64,000 nt of DNA from Jacaranda mimosifolia (lineage: Eukaryota > Streptophyta > Magnoliopsida > Lamiales > Bignoniaceae), in assembly GCA_018894105.1 (NCBI GenBank), contig CM032131.1:4304501-4368500 (forward strand), written 5' to 3'. Numbering within the stretch: the first letter of the stretch is position 1; each line of letters starts with the position of its first letter. Under the pieces are notes generated by a model, which did no database searches, was not told where the DNA came from, and saw nothing but the letters and a program-made list of their open reading frames with translations. The translations under genes were made by a program, and so were the position numbers. Positions 46,268-57,800 of this stretch are shown in pieces.

Positions 46268-46914
46268 GTTATTGGATGTCAAAGGAAAGTCGGATACGAC
46301 ATATTCTGGCCTCATAACCTAGACGGAGTTTGAGGAACAATAGGAGCATGGGCTATGTATATACTTAGTATGTTTAAGTTTTTGTGAATCTGTGTTTAGT
46401 TGCTTTGGAATGTATGATAAGTTATGACCTCTAGCATGTTAAGTTTGAACTTGACTACTCTTTAATGTAAATAATAATAAGTATGAACTTGTGATGTTGT
46501 TAATCGTTTGTTGCTATAATGGTTTTATGGTCTTTTAGATAAGAGTATGCACTTTGTCAGAACTAAAATGGATTTTAAGTATTAAGTTGACCTACGATTA
46601 AGGCAATAAGGACTTGAATATGAGACAGCGTAATGGATGGAAATTTTGGGAGGCTCTAGAGATCCTAGTTTAATACTGAAATCAAGATGTTTTCTGTTTT
46701 GTAAGAAGATTATGTGTGCTGGAAGAAAGATTGCTAGATGAGGCACACAAGTCAAGATACGATACATCTGAGAGGCACGAAGAGGTATTGAGACTTGAAG
46801 AAACAATCTTGGCAGAATGTAATGGAAAAAGAATGTAGGTCGACAGACTGAATCTACTCATTTTCTGCCAGTCAGAATAGTATTCGGATGAGAATCTGGG
46901 GGCCATATTCTTTT
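46268..46914. other. non-coding interior of the gypsy element
   Basis: Between the Gag stop and the purine tract no protease or reverse transcriptase motif was seen in any frame. Open frames on the minus strand show no family resemblance. This is where 3 kb or more of pol would be expected. Confidence 0.6.
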
Positions 46915-46925
46915 AAGGGGGGGAG
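46915..46925 (+). other. polypurine tract
   Basis: AAGGGGGGGAG lies two bases before the 3' LTR, where second-strand DNA synthesis is primed. Confidence 0.85.
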
Positions 46926-46927
46926 TC

Positions 46928-49875
46928 TGTAACACCCTTGAAATTTGATATTTCAATAATAATGAGACAAAGGCTTAATTGCAATGAAGTTGGAAGCTTT
47001 GGGGTCAAAATGCAATTAGGCAAAACTTAATTGGATCACATTCTAAAGATTTTGGGGCTAAACTACAAATTCTAAGGACTTGATTGCAAATGGGAAAATT
47101 TTGAGGTTTGCAAGGATGGGCCTAAGTCTACGGTCGTCAAAAGTGGAATTCTTCAAACTTGCGGGTTGAATGGAAAATTTGTCTATGCTTTGAGGGCTTA
47201 ATAGCAATAAGTGAAAATTCCATTTCAAAAACCAACAAATCGAGCAGCAAAATTCTTGTTTCCTTCCTTCTCTATTTCTTTCTTTTCTTCTTCCCTTTTT
47301 CTCTCTTTTCTTCACCATTTCTTTCTTCACCGTGAGCCACCACTACCACGGGTCTCTCACCGGTGACCACCAAACACCAACCTAAACCTCTCAAACTACT
47401 CTCCTCCACCCCCTGACCACCTTTCTTCAGCCATGCACAGCCCAGGACCGGCGAGCCGTCGTTATGGATAAAGAATTGAGAAACGGGTGAAATAGGTTTG
47501 CATTTTTCGGGCGACGTTTTGGACTATTGAAGGGTGTTTTGGGTAGTTCTATATGAGGAAAAGAGGAGTAAGTGGTTGCATGTAGGTTTGGCGCGGCGGA
47601 GAGGGAGAAAATAGGTGATCGGAGCTTAGCGGAGGAAAGTAGAAATTGGGGACTGTCAAGCTATTTTTTAGTGGCTACAGACCTCAAAATGGAAAATCGA
47701 AAGCGTCATTGGATCCAAGAGCTCGAGAGGAGCAAGACTGTGGTGGTTTTGAGTCTTTCGACGACGGCGGCGGCGGCGCAACGGCGATAGGAAGGCAGAA
47801 ACTTCCTTTCGTCGAGATGATTATAGTGGCGTGGTTGGTTTGTGGATCCGAGCTTTCATTGCTTAGTTATGGTAAAAAGATTGGTGGAAATTGCATATAT
47901 GTATATGTATGTACATGCATGTGTATATTCCTAATTGATTTGTATTAATGATAAGAATAGCTTGAGAATGATGATGTACTATGTATATATATGTGTATGT
48001 GTTGAACTCTCCCATGCTAAGGATGAGATTATAGTGGATTTGAACCTTATATTAAGTTATGAATTGGAAATTATGAATTGATAAGAAATTTGAACTTGAG
48101 ACCTTAGATTGAGGACCAAAACTAGATAGTATTGTATATTGGGATCTTGAACAATTGATGAATAAGTGATATGTAAATCTTGTGGTTAAGAGATTTGATT
48201 TTATTGATAGGGGAACAAATGAGAATTAAGATTATTGTAGCAAACTAGTATTATAGCCACTCTTGGAATTTATCAATATTGTCATTTAAGTTATCATGGG
48301 ATAAATAGCAAATCTGGAGTTAAGAATCAATATGATAAAGTTGTATTAGGAAATTGAAAGTGGGTTTTGACTAATATATATAATTATGGTTAGGTAACGA
48401 CGAAGTGGGTCCCACGGACTAATAGGTTGTTGACTGTGATAGCACTTCTGAGACTACAAGATGTGAGGTTCTACCACTCTGGGTTATTGCTTTGACTACA
48501 GCTATTCGTTAATTGTTGAACCCTGTGACGTTTTGCCATTTTGGCCTTGAGATATCTATCTGTTCTTGTGGCATAACCCCTGTGAGGGTTTAATTTGCTT
48601 GATTGTACCTGCTCGTAGATTGCTTGATTGTACTTGTTCGTAATTGCTTGACTCGAACTTGTTCGTTACTTGTTATTAACTTGTATACCCCTGTGAGGGT
48701 TCGCACTTGTTCAATCGTACTTGTTCACTCGTACTGGTTCAATCGTTCTTGCTCGTTCTTGTTCATTCTGGTGCCCAGAACTCCTGTTTGTTGTGTTTGG
48801 TACTTGTTTGATCGTATTTACTTGTTCCTGCTTGAATCGTTATCAGATGCCTTACTGGCATACTCACTTGTTGTATCTTGATATCTAGCCAATTGGCTTG
48901 TATGTACTTGATTGTTGTACTTGATTGGTACTTGTTGTACTTGTTTGGAGTTGTACTTGGGCCGAGTGCCAATCCTACGCGGAATGCTGGGATACTTGGG
49001 ACACGCCTTGCAGCCCGCCTGGGTGTCCAGTGTACGCTATGCGGTCCGCATAGGTATCCGCGATACGCTAAGCAGCCCGCTTAGGTATCTGCTATGCGCC
49101 ATACAGTCCGTATGGGCAGTGCGCCATATAGTCCGTATGAGCACACCAATTGTATACCTAGCTATATCGCTATGAAAGTACTTGTTTGATTGGTATAAGG
49201 TGATCTAATATGCATGTCTTACTCGTTTCGTTGGAATGCATATTCTGTAAGGGTTTGCTTGATCGTACTCATTTCTGTTTGCTTGGGAATTGTTGTTGGA
49301 GCAATAAGGATGGTGTGGTTCCTGGTCTAGTCTGGGCTATTATCCAGGCTGAACGAGTTAGCGGTGATACCTCCCGTAGTAAATCGAATGAGCTGGCCGA
49401 TGGCTATACCGCCCGTAGTAAAGCGGTTTAGGTAGCCGCACCGTTTGAGTGGACAGTCACAACCCCCGAGCTAGTACCTACTGAAAGTCTTGAATTTGAC
49501 AACGCTTGTTTACCGATCTTGTAAATGCCTGTATTCTAAAATGTATCTGTTTACTTATTAAATTCCGATCTGTTGAGTTGATTCTTCCTCGATAGATCCC
49601 TATTGCTTATGGTTATTATTATCCCTCACTAAGTCCTTTGGACTTACCCCCTGTGTTATTCATGTTTCTCATATAGGTTTAAGTAAAGGATATTGACTCC
49701 TGATTTGGGCTGGAGAAATACTTTTGTAATAGAACAGGTGCTAATGTATGATATTGAACTCTTCTAAATGTTTAACTTTTGTTTTGTGACAATGTAATAT
49801 GTCAGGACTGATGTAAAGGACTTTGAACTGGAGTGGTGCCTCAGCTTAGGTGCTATCCCGAAATGGGGCGCTACA
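46928..49875 (+). repeat. 3' LTR of the gypsy gag-only element
   Basis: Matches 41477-44521 throughout. It lacks 155 bp corresponding to 44314-44468 and has extra units in the hairpin array and in the ACTTGTTCAATCGT minisatellite. It ends at 49875, directly before the duplicated AACTT. Confidence 0.93.
48998..49139. repeat. array of short palindromes in LTR 2
   Basis: The same palindromes as at 43516-43631, plus one more unit, CATATAGTCCGTATG (49125-49139). The flanks read GGGACACGCC...GGGTGTCC, a longer outer inverted repeat than in LTR 1. Confidence 0.8.
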
Positions 49876-49880
49876 AACTT

Positions 49881-51700
49881 GATCCTGATACTCTTAATAT
49901 TCTTTTAAGGGCTCTTGTGGATATTCTGATATCAATCTTTTCAAATGGTTTAGGTCATGGGATAGTTTAAACAATTATGTGGTTGTTTTGCGGGCCTATC
50001 CATCTTTAATTTAGAAAACACATAATCTTCCCACTAAACAACAAGTAGTAGCTCTATGGGATGAAACTTCTAATGATCTAGAGGATTTAAATAGAGACAT
50101 AAAAGTATATGGTCCAAACAAGCAATCACACCCAATATTATATCACTATGGTTGTTATGGTCCATTTCAATATCCACTATTATTTCAATATGGTGAGTCT
50201 GGTTGGCTTGCAGGCATTGAACAATTATCTCAATTGCGAAAGAGAAGGGCATATTGTGTTTGGTCAAAACATTGTTGCACCAGCAGTGGGGGGCCAAACT
50301 ACTGTTGATTTGTTGCAAAATGAAGAATAATGTATAATTGTTTTAACTAGATAAACATTATAATTATGCTAAATTATAATTTACAATAATGAAAGTGTTT
50401 CTTTTGATGGTTTATTTTATGATTGCAATGTCACAATGTATTTACAGAATTAGAAGAAAAGAGAGAATGTGTCTTGTCGAGAATATACATGTCACATATG
50501 CCAAATTCAAGAGATGGATTCTAATTGCATATTACATGGTGGAAGATTAAGTCAGTAGTATACAATAGATTCTTACATCAAAATTGAAACCTAAAGTTTA
50601 GATTATTATAGAATGAAACAACAACAGACAGATACTAGAACTGAAACTTTATAGGATATAATAGATACATTAGTTGTGGATGGTGTCAATGATCCTACCA
50701 AAATAGGACATCAGATAGTTTTACCATCTTCTCGCATTGGTGGTCTAAGGGATATAGTGAAAAGATATATAAATGCTATGGCATTAGTGCATAGATTTGG
50801 GAAACTAGATCTAAGGGATATGGTGAAAAGATATATAAATGCTATGTATATAGTTGAATATCAAAAAAGAGGGTTGTCATATGCCCATTGGATTATGATT
50901 CTTTAGCAACATCATAAACTTAATTCACCTGAATTATATGATGAAATAAATGCTGAAATTCCCTATGATAGTTCTTCATTTGTTATATTCATATATTATC
51001 TCTCACATAATGCATGGACCTTATGGTGTTGCTATCCCCAAAAATGTTTGGATGAGAGAAGATTCTTGCAAAAATAAGTATACGAAGGATTTTAGTGAAG
51101 CAACTACACATGGAATAACAACATATCCTAATTATAAAAGATGTAATGATGGAAAGAAAGTTTTTGTTCGTAATACTTATTTAGATAATAGATTTGTTGT
51201 GCCATATTGTCCATATTTACTTGCTAAATTTTATCATCATATTAACATTGAAGCTTGCTCTGATTTTAAGCTTATAAAGTATTTATACAAATACATTTAT
51301 AAAGGACATGATCATATTTGTTATAATATTGTTGATGAATCTTTTGTGAATAATATAGATAAAATAAAAGAATTTCAAGAAGGTTGATGGATTTCAGCTA
51401 TTGATGCATTTTGGCATATTTCTTCTTTCAACTTAATAGAAATGTACCCTATAGTCATTGTCTTGCCTGTTCATTCGCCTGATTAGAAGTATATTAGTTT
51501 TGGTCAAAAAAGATCGTTGAATGAAATAATGATGAATCTTTTTGTAGGTGGACAATCAACAATGTTAACAAAAAAAATTTCAATGAGTGCAAAAATGCCA
51601 ATGCTAAAAGACTTAATCTTCTTTAAAAAGAATTCCCTAAATATTTTGTTTGGGAACATAAAGATAGGCGATGGAAATTACAGAAAAGACAACTTGTTGT
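49881..51700 (+). pseudogene. Helitron Rep region (Helitron_like_N)
   Basis: Rep is the HUH endonuclease that starts rolling-circle transposition. Upstream family blocks are NRDIKVYGPNKQSHPILYHY and GCYGPFQYPLLFQYGESGW (about 50090-50205), then IGHQIVLPSSRIGGLRDIVK (about 50702-50762). The metal-binding block reads QKRGLSYAHWIMIL (about 50860-50905), with Tyr where the first His of the H-x-H pair is expected. The Rep core continues HGPYGVAIPKNVWM, RFVVPYCPYLLAKFYHHINI and KYLYKYIYKGHDHI (about 51010-51310), with the tyrosines of the KYxxK block kept. A 36-bp duplication at 50745-50780/50811-50846 replaces the segment between. Stops and frame changes interrupt it, so it is dead. Confidence 0.85.
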
Positions 51701-53640
51701 AGGTAGAATAGCAATAGTCGATCCTATTGAGGGTGAACACCATTTTTTAAAAATTCTTTTGTCAAATGTTCGAGCACCTACTTCATTGAAAATCTACTCA
51801 CTGTAAATAATTGGTTATATGATCATTTTAGGTTAGTTGTACTTCATAGAGGGTATTTAGAATCTGATTCATATGCTGAATAATGTTTGGAAGAAGCAAC
51901 TTGTTTTCAAATGCCTTCAACACTTAGGAAGTTGTTTGTAATTTTATTGGTTTTTTGTTCTCCACCTTATCCTAAAACATTATTTATTAAATTCATTAAT
52001 GTATTATCCGATGATTATTCAAGAAATAGAAATTTGACACAATTAGATGTCGAAGAAAAAACTTTGAGCAGTATTGATGATTATCTTCTGAGCATGGGAA
52101 AATCTATTCATGAATTTTCATTGGCTCCTCATTTTCAAAAGACTAACTCATTTTCAAAAGACTAACTGAGGAGGAAAGATTTTCTAAAGAATTAAATTAT
52201 AAGAAAAAGTATACAAGTGGCATCTAATTATTTACTTTCAATACAACAATTGAATGAGAAACAAAAAGAAGCTTTCAAAGCTATTATAGATCAAATTAAT
52301 TTTAATGAATCTGGTTCATTCTTATTGATTGTCCTGGTGGAATAGGAAAATAATTTTATATAGAGCATTGCTTGCATATGAGAGGTCTAAAGGCAATATA
52401 GTTGTAGCTGTAACAACATTAAGTATAGCAACATCACTCTTGGTAGCTGGTAGAACTGCACATTCAAGATTTAAACTTCATATAGAACTTGAACACAAGT
52501 CAGAAGCGAGAATAAGTAAACAATCAAGTCTTGCATGAATGATACTTCTATCAAAATTAATAATTTATGATGAAGCATCTATAACAAATAGAAAAATTAT
52601 TGAAACATTTGATAGATTGTTGAGAGATATTACATATGAACACAATAAGTCGTTTGGTGGAAAGGTTGTAGTGTTTGGTAGTGAATTCCGACAAATATTG
52701 TCAATTATATCATTTGGGACAAAATCATATATGATAAATACAAGTTTTGTTGCTTCAAATATTTGGCCTCTATTAAAAAAAATTCAATTGCAAGAAAATA
52801 TATGTGCCAAAGAAGATCTTTCTTTCACAAAATTTTTATTAAGAGTAGGTGATGCAAAAGAGCCTTTTGTTCACGATGATAATATTATGATACAAATAAT
52901 ATATTTCTACCGTTCATTGATTGTGAATCATCTATACATGAGTTAATAAATTTTGCTTTCCCTTCTATTAATTCTTGTTCATATGATGTTTATGATTTAA
53001 TTAATAGAACAATTTTAACTCCCAAAAATGATTGCACAATAGAGATAAATAATATTCTTATTGATAAGTTATCTGGAGAACCCAAACAATATGTGAGTTT
53101 CAATAAAGCTTTGAATCCTCAAGATCAAGGACAATATGAAATTTTGTTAGTACAATAACATTAGGCAATTTGCCTCCACATAATCTCATTTTAAAAAGAA
53201 TTGTTCTATTATGCTATTAAGGAATTTAATTAAATCCAATTGAAGGTTTTTCCAATGGTACAAGATTAATTTTTCGTAAACTAAGTGAAAAGTATATAGA
53301 AGTTGAAATAACAATAGGTGATCATAAAGGAAAGTATGTATTCATTCCATGAATTACATTAGAATATATAGACAAAGCAAAGTGTCCAACATCTTTTCAA
53401 CATTTTAAAATTTCAATAAAACATTGTTTTACAATGACTTGTTTTATAATGACTGTCAATAACGCTCAGGGCAAACACTAGATTGTGTTGACATTTACTT
53501 GTCGCAGCCTGTATTTTCTCATAGGCAGTTGTATGTTGCATTATCTAGACCCCACAAGTCATCTTCGATTAAAATCTCATAGAGCCCACTTATGAGGATA
53601 ATAATAGCCAACAATACACAAAAAATATTGTATATAAGGA
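51701..53640 (+). pseudogene. Helitron PIF1-like helicase
   Basis: This superfamily 1 helicase unwinds the donor strand. Motifs appear in order: LNEKQKEAFKAIIDQI (about 52250), LIDCPGGIGK (about 52325-52350, Walker A, followed by a frameshift), VVAVTTLSIATSLLVAGRTA (about 52400-52460, motif Ia), LIIYDEASITNR (about 52556-52590, Walker B), FGGKVVVFGSEFRQIL (about 52652-52700, usual GGDFRQ box with Ser-Glu), NNAQGQTLDCVDIYL and FSHRQLYVALSR (about 53455-53555, motifs V and VI). Walker A ends GK then a stop, and several other stops follow. It is the C-terminal part of the Rep protein. Confidence 0.87.
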
Positions 53641-53833
53641 GATATATGAATTGATGCAAAGAGGTTTTGTTTTCTTTCTTTCTTTATACATTACTCTTTA
53701 TAAATTTTGTGGGATTAAATTTATTGACAATAATTTGTTTTTGTACTTAAAATATATATTATATGTATAGCTATTGATTGTTTATACGTAGAAAGTTAAT
53801 CTTATTTTGTTTCATTCATGCAGATACAATTGA

Positions 53834-56080
53834 GGATGGCACAACAACTGCTGCGAAGTGAAGATATCACACCAGATGTTGGAAGTTGGAGAGCAAAAGT
53901 ATTAGTGGAGTCTAAAACAACTTCAAGTTAGTTTGTGCATAGTCCTCAAATATATCAACATGTTACTTTGGTGGATGAATCAGTAGGGAATATAATTCTG
54001 TTTGTTAGTCATCCTTAACTATCTATTACTTAATTTTACGTATTTGATTTGTAAAAAGTACTACATAAAATGTTTTTTAACCTTTTTCCATACATAACTA
54101 AGTATTTACATTTTCAAATATGCAGGGAGCTAGAGTTCTTGCAACGATTTTTTATTTGGACATTAATTAGGTTGAAAGAACTTTATCTTTGATGGATACT
54201 TACATCATTTCAAATGCAAGAGTGATTGATGCAAATCTAGATTTTGAGACATACGGGAATAAATATCAATGGATCTTGACTTGCAAGACTATTATAACCA
54301 AAGTCTTTGATGATGTTATCCTAGCTTTTGTTGCTATCTCTAACTATGCAGAATTCTCATCATTAACTCCTGGCGACTATAGAAGTACTGTTGGTAAGTT
54401 TTTCTAAATTCTTCAATATTTTAGTAATGGAGAATAACTAACATTAATTTGATTGTAGATATATTGGTTGTTGTTATAAAAAATATGAGCAGAGGACTAT
54501 TGGAGGATCAAGCAAATCTTGTATAATCGATGAGTTTACCATCATGAATCAAGAGTAGTTAATTTGCAGCTGTAACTGTAGTATATTGAGGCTAGCAACA
54601 ATTTTTTTTCCTTAAAAATTTTGGTTTGAGTGGTTACATAATGCATCTTGTGTTGTAAATATTAGGAACAAACCAATGATTTTGACGCTCTAGAGCAATG
54701 TTGCGGCATCTGAGAGTTAACTGATTATGGCATCAACAAATGCAATGCCAATTATTTATGCCAGAAATCTAAATGTTTCTTATTGTTATGGTTTGTAAAA
54801 AATATTTTTCTTTTTGTTTTATATATTATAATTCTTGCAATTAATTTCATGACCAAATTGCAGGTGTCTCTCTTTTTGCTACAACCAACACTACAATCAA
54901 TGTGGATTCGGTTATACTTGAACCTCAGAAGCTGAAAACATAGTGTATTTTTTTATTCGAGCAAATACTGACTATTGTAGCTAACTTAAAAAATTTTCAA
55001 TTTAACCTTTGTAATATTATTTGTTTCAAAAACAGGTGAGCAAACAATCTAAAATTGATTGGTGAGGCCTTGCTTCAAGATGAGCTCATGATCAAGAAAC
55101 AATAGTCTTCTCCACATATGGTTGCAAAATTTCATATAAATCTAATGTTGGGCGGATGGAGAATGTTAGCATTACTTAAGAATAAATAAGATGCAATTTT
55201 TGTGCATTTTTATAATGTAGTCATGATTAAACACTAACTTGCATTTTCAACTTGAAAAATTCTAGTTAAAGGTAAAAGCTCAAATTGCAAATGAAATCCA
55301 AAATCTCTATTACATGGCATGCGAGAAATACCATCTATCATATCCGGTAGAATTCAATTAACCGATAGACTACAAAAAGGTGTAATGAGCGGACTATTTC
55401 AATGTTAAGACAAATAAAAGCACATTTTGTTCTGGTGTTATTTTTGTAGTCAAGAAATGCTTGTTTCCATTTCATTGAAAATACAGAACAATGTTGATTG
55501 TTAACATATCTGATGAGACTGGAGTATTGGAGGCAACTTTGTTCGGAGAACATGCAGTAAAAATTATCCAGATGAATGGAAGTAATGGTAATAGAGATGT
55601 GCAATGCGGTTACTTATGCGAACATAAAATTTGGTTTTTAATATATATATATATATATTCATTAAAAATGGAAGTGCATGTTTAATAGGGTCGTTTTGCA
55701 TCTGTTGAGAACATGAATAGGATGATTGAGGACACTACTTTTCTTGTCAAACTAAAAAGCATTATAGATCACGGCACAACAGACTGCATTCATAGTACAC
55801 TATTTTGAGAATAACTTAGTACAAAGAAGATGAGGCCAGTCCAACAATTGACCAAGGTGATGATGTGGGTGGAAGCAGTATTACTGTACGAACTCCAGCT
55901 AAGCCCAAAAGCATGAAAAGTTTGTGTGCTGAAGGTGTTGAATGTGTTGATAACATTTACTTATTTGTTGTCCTATGATTAAAGTAAATATAATATTCTG
56001 CCAAAATAATATATAGATGATGATTCTGATGGTGATAAACCAGCACCAAAGCGAAGGAGAAGATCTTCAAGTATAATGTA
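53834..56080 (+). pseudogene. RPA70-like single-strand DNA-binding protein of the Helitron
   Basis: Many plant Helitrons carry an RPA1-like gene downstream of Rep/helicase. A start ATG at 53834 gives MAQQLLRSEDITPDVGSWRA. OB-fold blocks follow over intron-like gaps: YQHVTLVDESVGN (about 53955), GARVLATIFYLDIN (about 54126), DTYIISNARVIDANLDFETY and YQWILTCKTIITKVFDD (about 54192-54320). The C-terminal domain is seen at 55491 as MLIVNISDETGVLEATLFGE; its zinc-binding Cys residues upstream are only partly kept. The end is basic, KPAPKRRRRSSS (about 56040-56075), a likely nuclear signal. The spacing with AG borders (for example TATGCAG before 54126) suggests several introns. Internal stops show decay. 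Confidence 0.75.
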
Positions 56081-57800
56081 GAGTATTTATTGCATTTAAT
56101 AGAACATTCTTTAATATATGAGTGTTGAGCAATAGTAATCTATGAAAATATCTTCTATTTGATAGGAGAATCTTCTAAAAGAACTTATGATAAGTAAAGA
56201 ACTTCTTTTGATGGACTAAGGAGTTCATCTTTTTGAACTTTTGAGGGAATGCTCTGAAGGGACTAACAAACTACACATCTTGTTTATATTTATCTTTTAA
56301 AAGATGTCTGGTTACTGCGTAATCTTTTGTTGTGGGTAAGTTGTGTTTTTTTGTCACCAACTTTAAAGGTTGTTATGTATTGACCAAGAAGTTCTTCTTT
56401 GGAACATGAATTTTGAGCACGTGCTCAATGGTAAATGTCAAAAAATGTGCACGTGTTGTTGGATAGGTTATTGTAATTAATGTATTTCTGGTAGCTCCTT
56501 TCAATGAAATATATCATTTTGTTTGGATTCACTATTTGGTAACAAGCTGTATGGTGTACATTTATTATTATAAAATTCCATATTACTTGCTAATGAAATG
56601 AAATTGTAATATTTGAAAGATACAAATTGCAATTATTATAGAAGACAAATTGACCTATAGTTTTTTCAAATATGAGCAACTATTATTTGAGAATTTTTAT
56701 TGCCAAACAGAAAAAGATAGTTTATAATTTAAATTTGGATGGTTCTTTGCAAAATTATAACAGATGACACTGTCTTAATGAGTATGTGATCTAACTATAA
56801 TATTCATCTATTTAATGTAATTCTTGTGTTTAATATTGCAACTAAATTAAATCAAGCACATAAAAAGAAATCTTATAAAGGATTTTTATTTTACTCCATA
56901 AATTAATAAAATTTGAAATTCTTGGAATAAAATAGTGTATTAAAATGATCCAGACTCTTTTTTTCTTTATTGGATTAGATTATTATAAAGTTTATTGGAC
57001 TTTATATTAAGCCCATGGATGTAAAATAGCTATTCCACCCCCAAATGTCTAATAATATAATAAAAAGTTCTGCCAAACTCTATAATTATAGTTTATAATC
57101 AAACTTCATAATAATTCTATCGATGTAAACAGCTATTATGGGTCATAGATTTATACTTAAATTTTATATTAGGTTCACTAAAGCAAAATAGCTATTCTGG
57201 CCCAAGTATGTAAGGTTATAAAAAAACTTGCCCAGATTTATAATTAAATTTTATAATAAAATCTTATAACAAGATTATGATTTTAAAATGACTGTTCTGG
57301 CTCAACGAACTATAAGTAAAGCGGATGTTAGGCCTATGAATTTAAAATAAATATTCTAGCCCAACTGTATAATGCTATAATAAAGGTGCTGGCCTAAGTT
57401 TTAAATTACATTATAATAGACTCACCAATTTCCAATAATTATTCAGGCCCATGGATATTAGCTAACTTTTCTAGTAGGCCCAAACATTTAAAATTAGATT
57501 TTTGGCCCAACTATGTAACAATATCATGTATGTATTAAATACGTTGGCAGCCCCAGTAGCAAAAAGCCCATTACCCAAAAATACAAAAGTTAAATGGCAA
57601 AGAAAAAAAATGAATCGTCAATATATATAATAATTAAAAATGCCTGATGTGTAGCTTTTTAGAAGAGAGAAATTGAACAGACAGTAGCGTTTCACAGCAA
57701 CAAAGGCTCTACAGTAAGGTTTCTTCTTCTTCTTCGCACGGTTGTTTGCAGAAGAATTTCAAAAGCATTATTTCTCACATTATTTGTTTTGTCGGTTGGT
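56081..57800. other. AT-rich spacer with diverged tandem repeats, no gene seen
   Basis: Between about 56,990 and 57,520 a unit of about 100-120 bp recurs with changes: GGCCCATGGAT...AAAATAGCTATTCTGGCCCAA..TATGTAA..TATAATAAAA..CTGCC. At 57,640-57,790 a CT-rich leader-like stretch (TTTCTTCTTCTTCTTCGCACGG) resembles a plant 5' untranslated region but no start exon could be recognised. The Helitron 3' end probably lies here but no CTRR hairpin was identified. Confidence 0.5.

Larger units (their letters stand above)
41477..49875 (+). mobile_element. gag-only Ty3/gypsy element with 3-kb LTRs
   Basis: An 8,399-bp element with LTRs of 3,045 and 2,948 bp, both starting TGTAACACCCTTG and ending GGGGC(A/G)CTACA. 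A perfect TSD AACTT lies at 41472-41476 and 49876-49880, inside Helitron coding. The initiator-Met primer site (44524-44535) and a purine tract (46915-46925) are both in place. The 2.4-kb interior encodes only Gag; no protease, reverse transcriptase, RNase H or integrase motif was found. Either pol was deleted or the family is non-autonomous and mobilised in trans. The LTRs are visibly similar, but LTR 2 carries a 155-bp deletion. Confidence 0.92.
40553..56080 (+). mobile_element. decayed Helitron (Rep/helicase plus RPA-like), split by a gypsy element
   Basis: Coding remains appear in the order of plant Helitrons: N-terminal region (40553-41476), Rep region (49881-51700), PIF1-like helicase (51701-53640) and an RPA70-like protein (53834-56080). 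The 8.4-kb insertion at 41477-49875 breaks the N-terminal region. The coordinates cover the coding span only; neither the 5' TC nor the 3' hairpin with CTRR end was located. Stops, frame changes and a damaged Rep motif make the element inactive. Confidence 0.85.

Noticed and set aside
50070..50318. 82-codon frame on the minus strand and similar minus frames over the Helitron
   Set aside because: They are shadows of the plus-strand Rep/helicase coding.
57640..57800. Host gene promoter and 5' leader
   Set aside because: The CT-rich stretch is suggestive but no following coding exon could be found.
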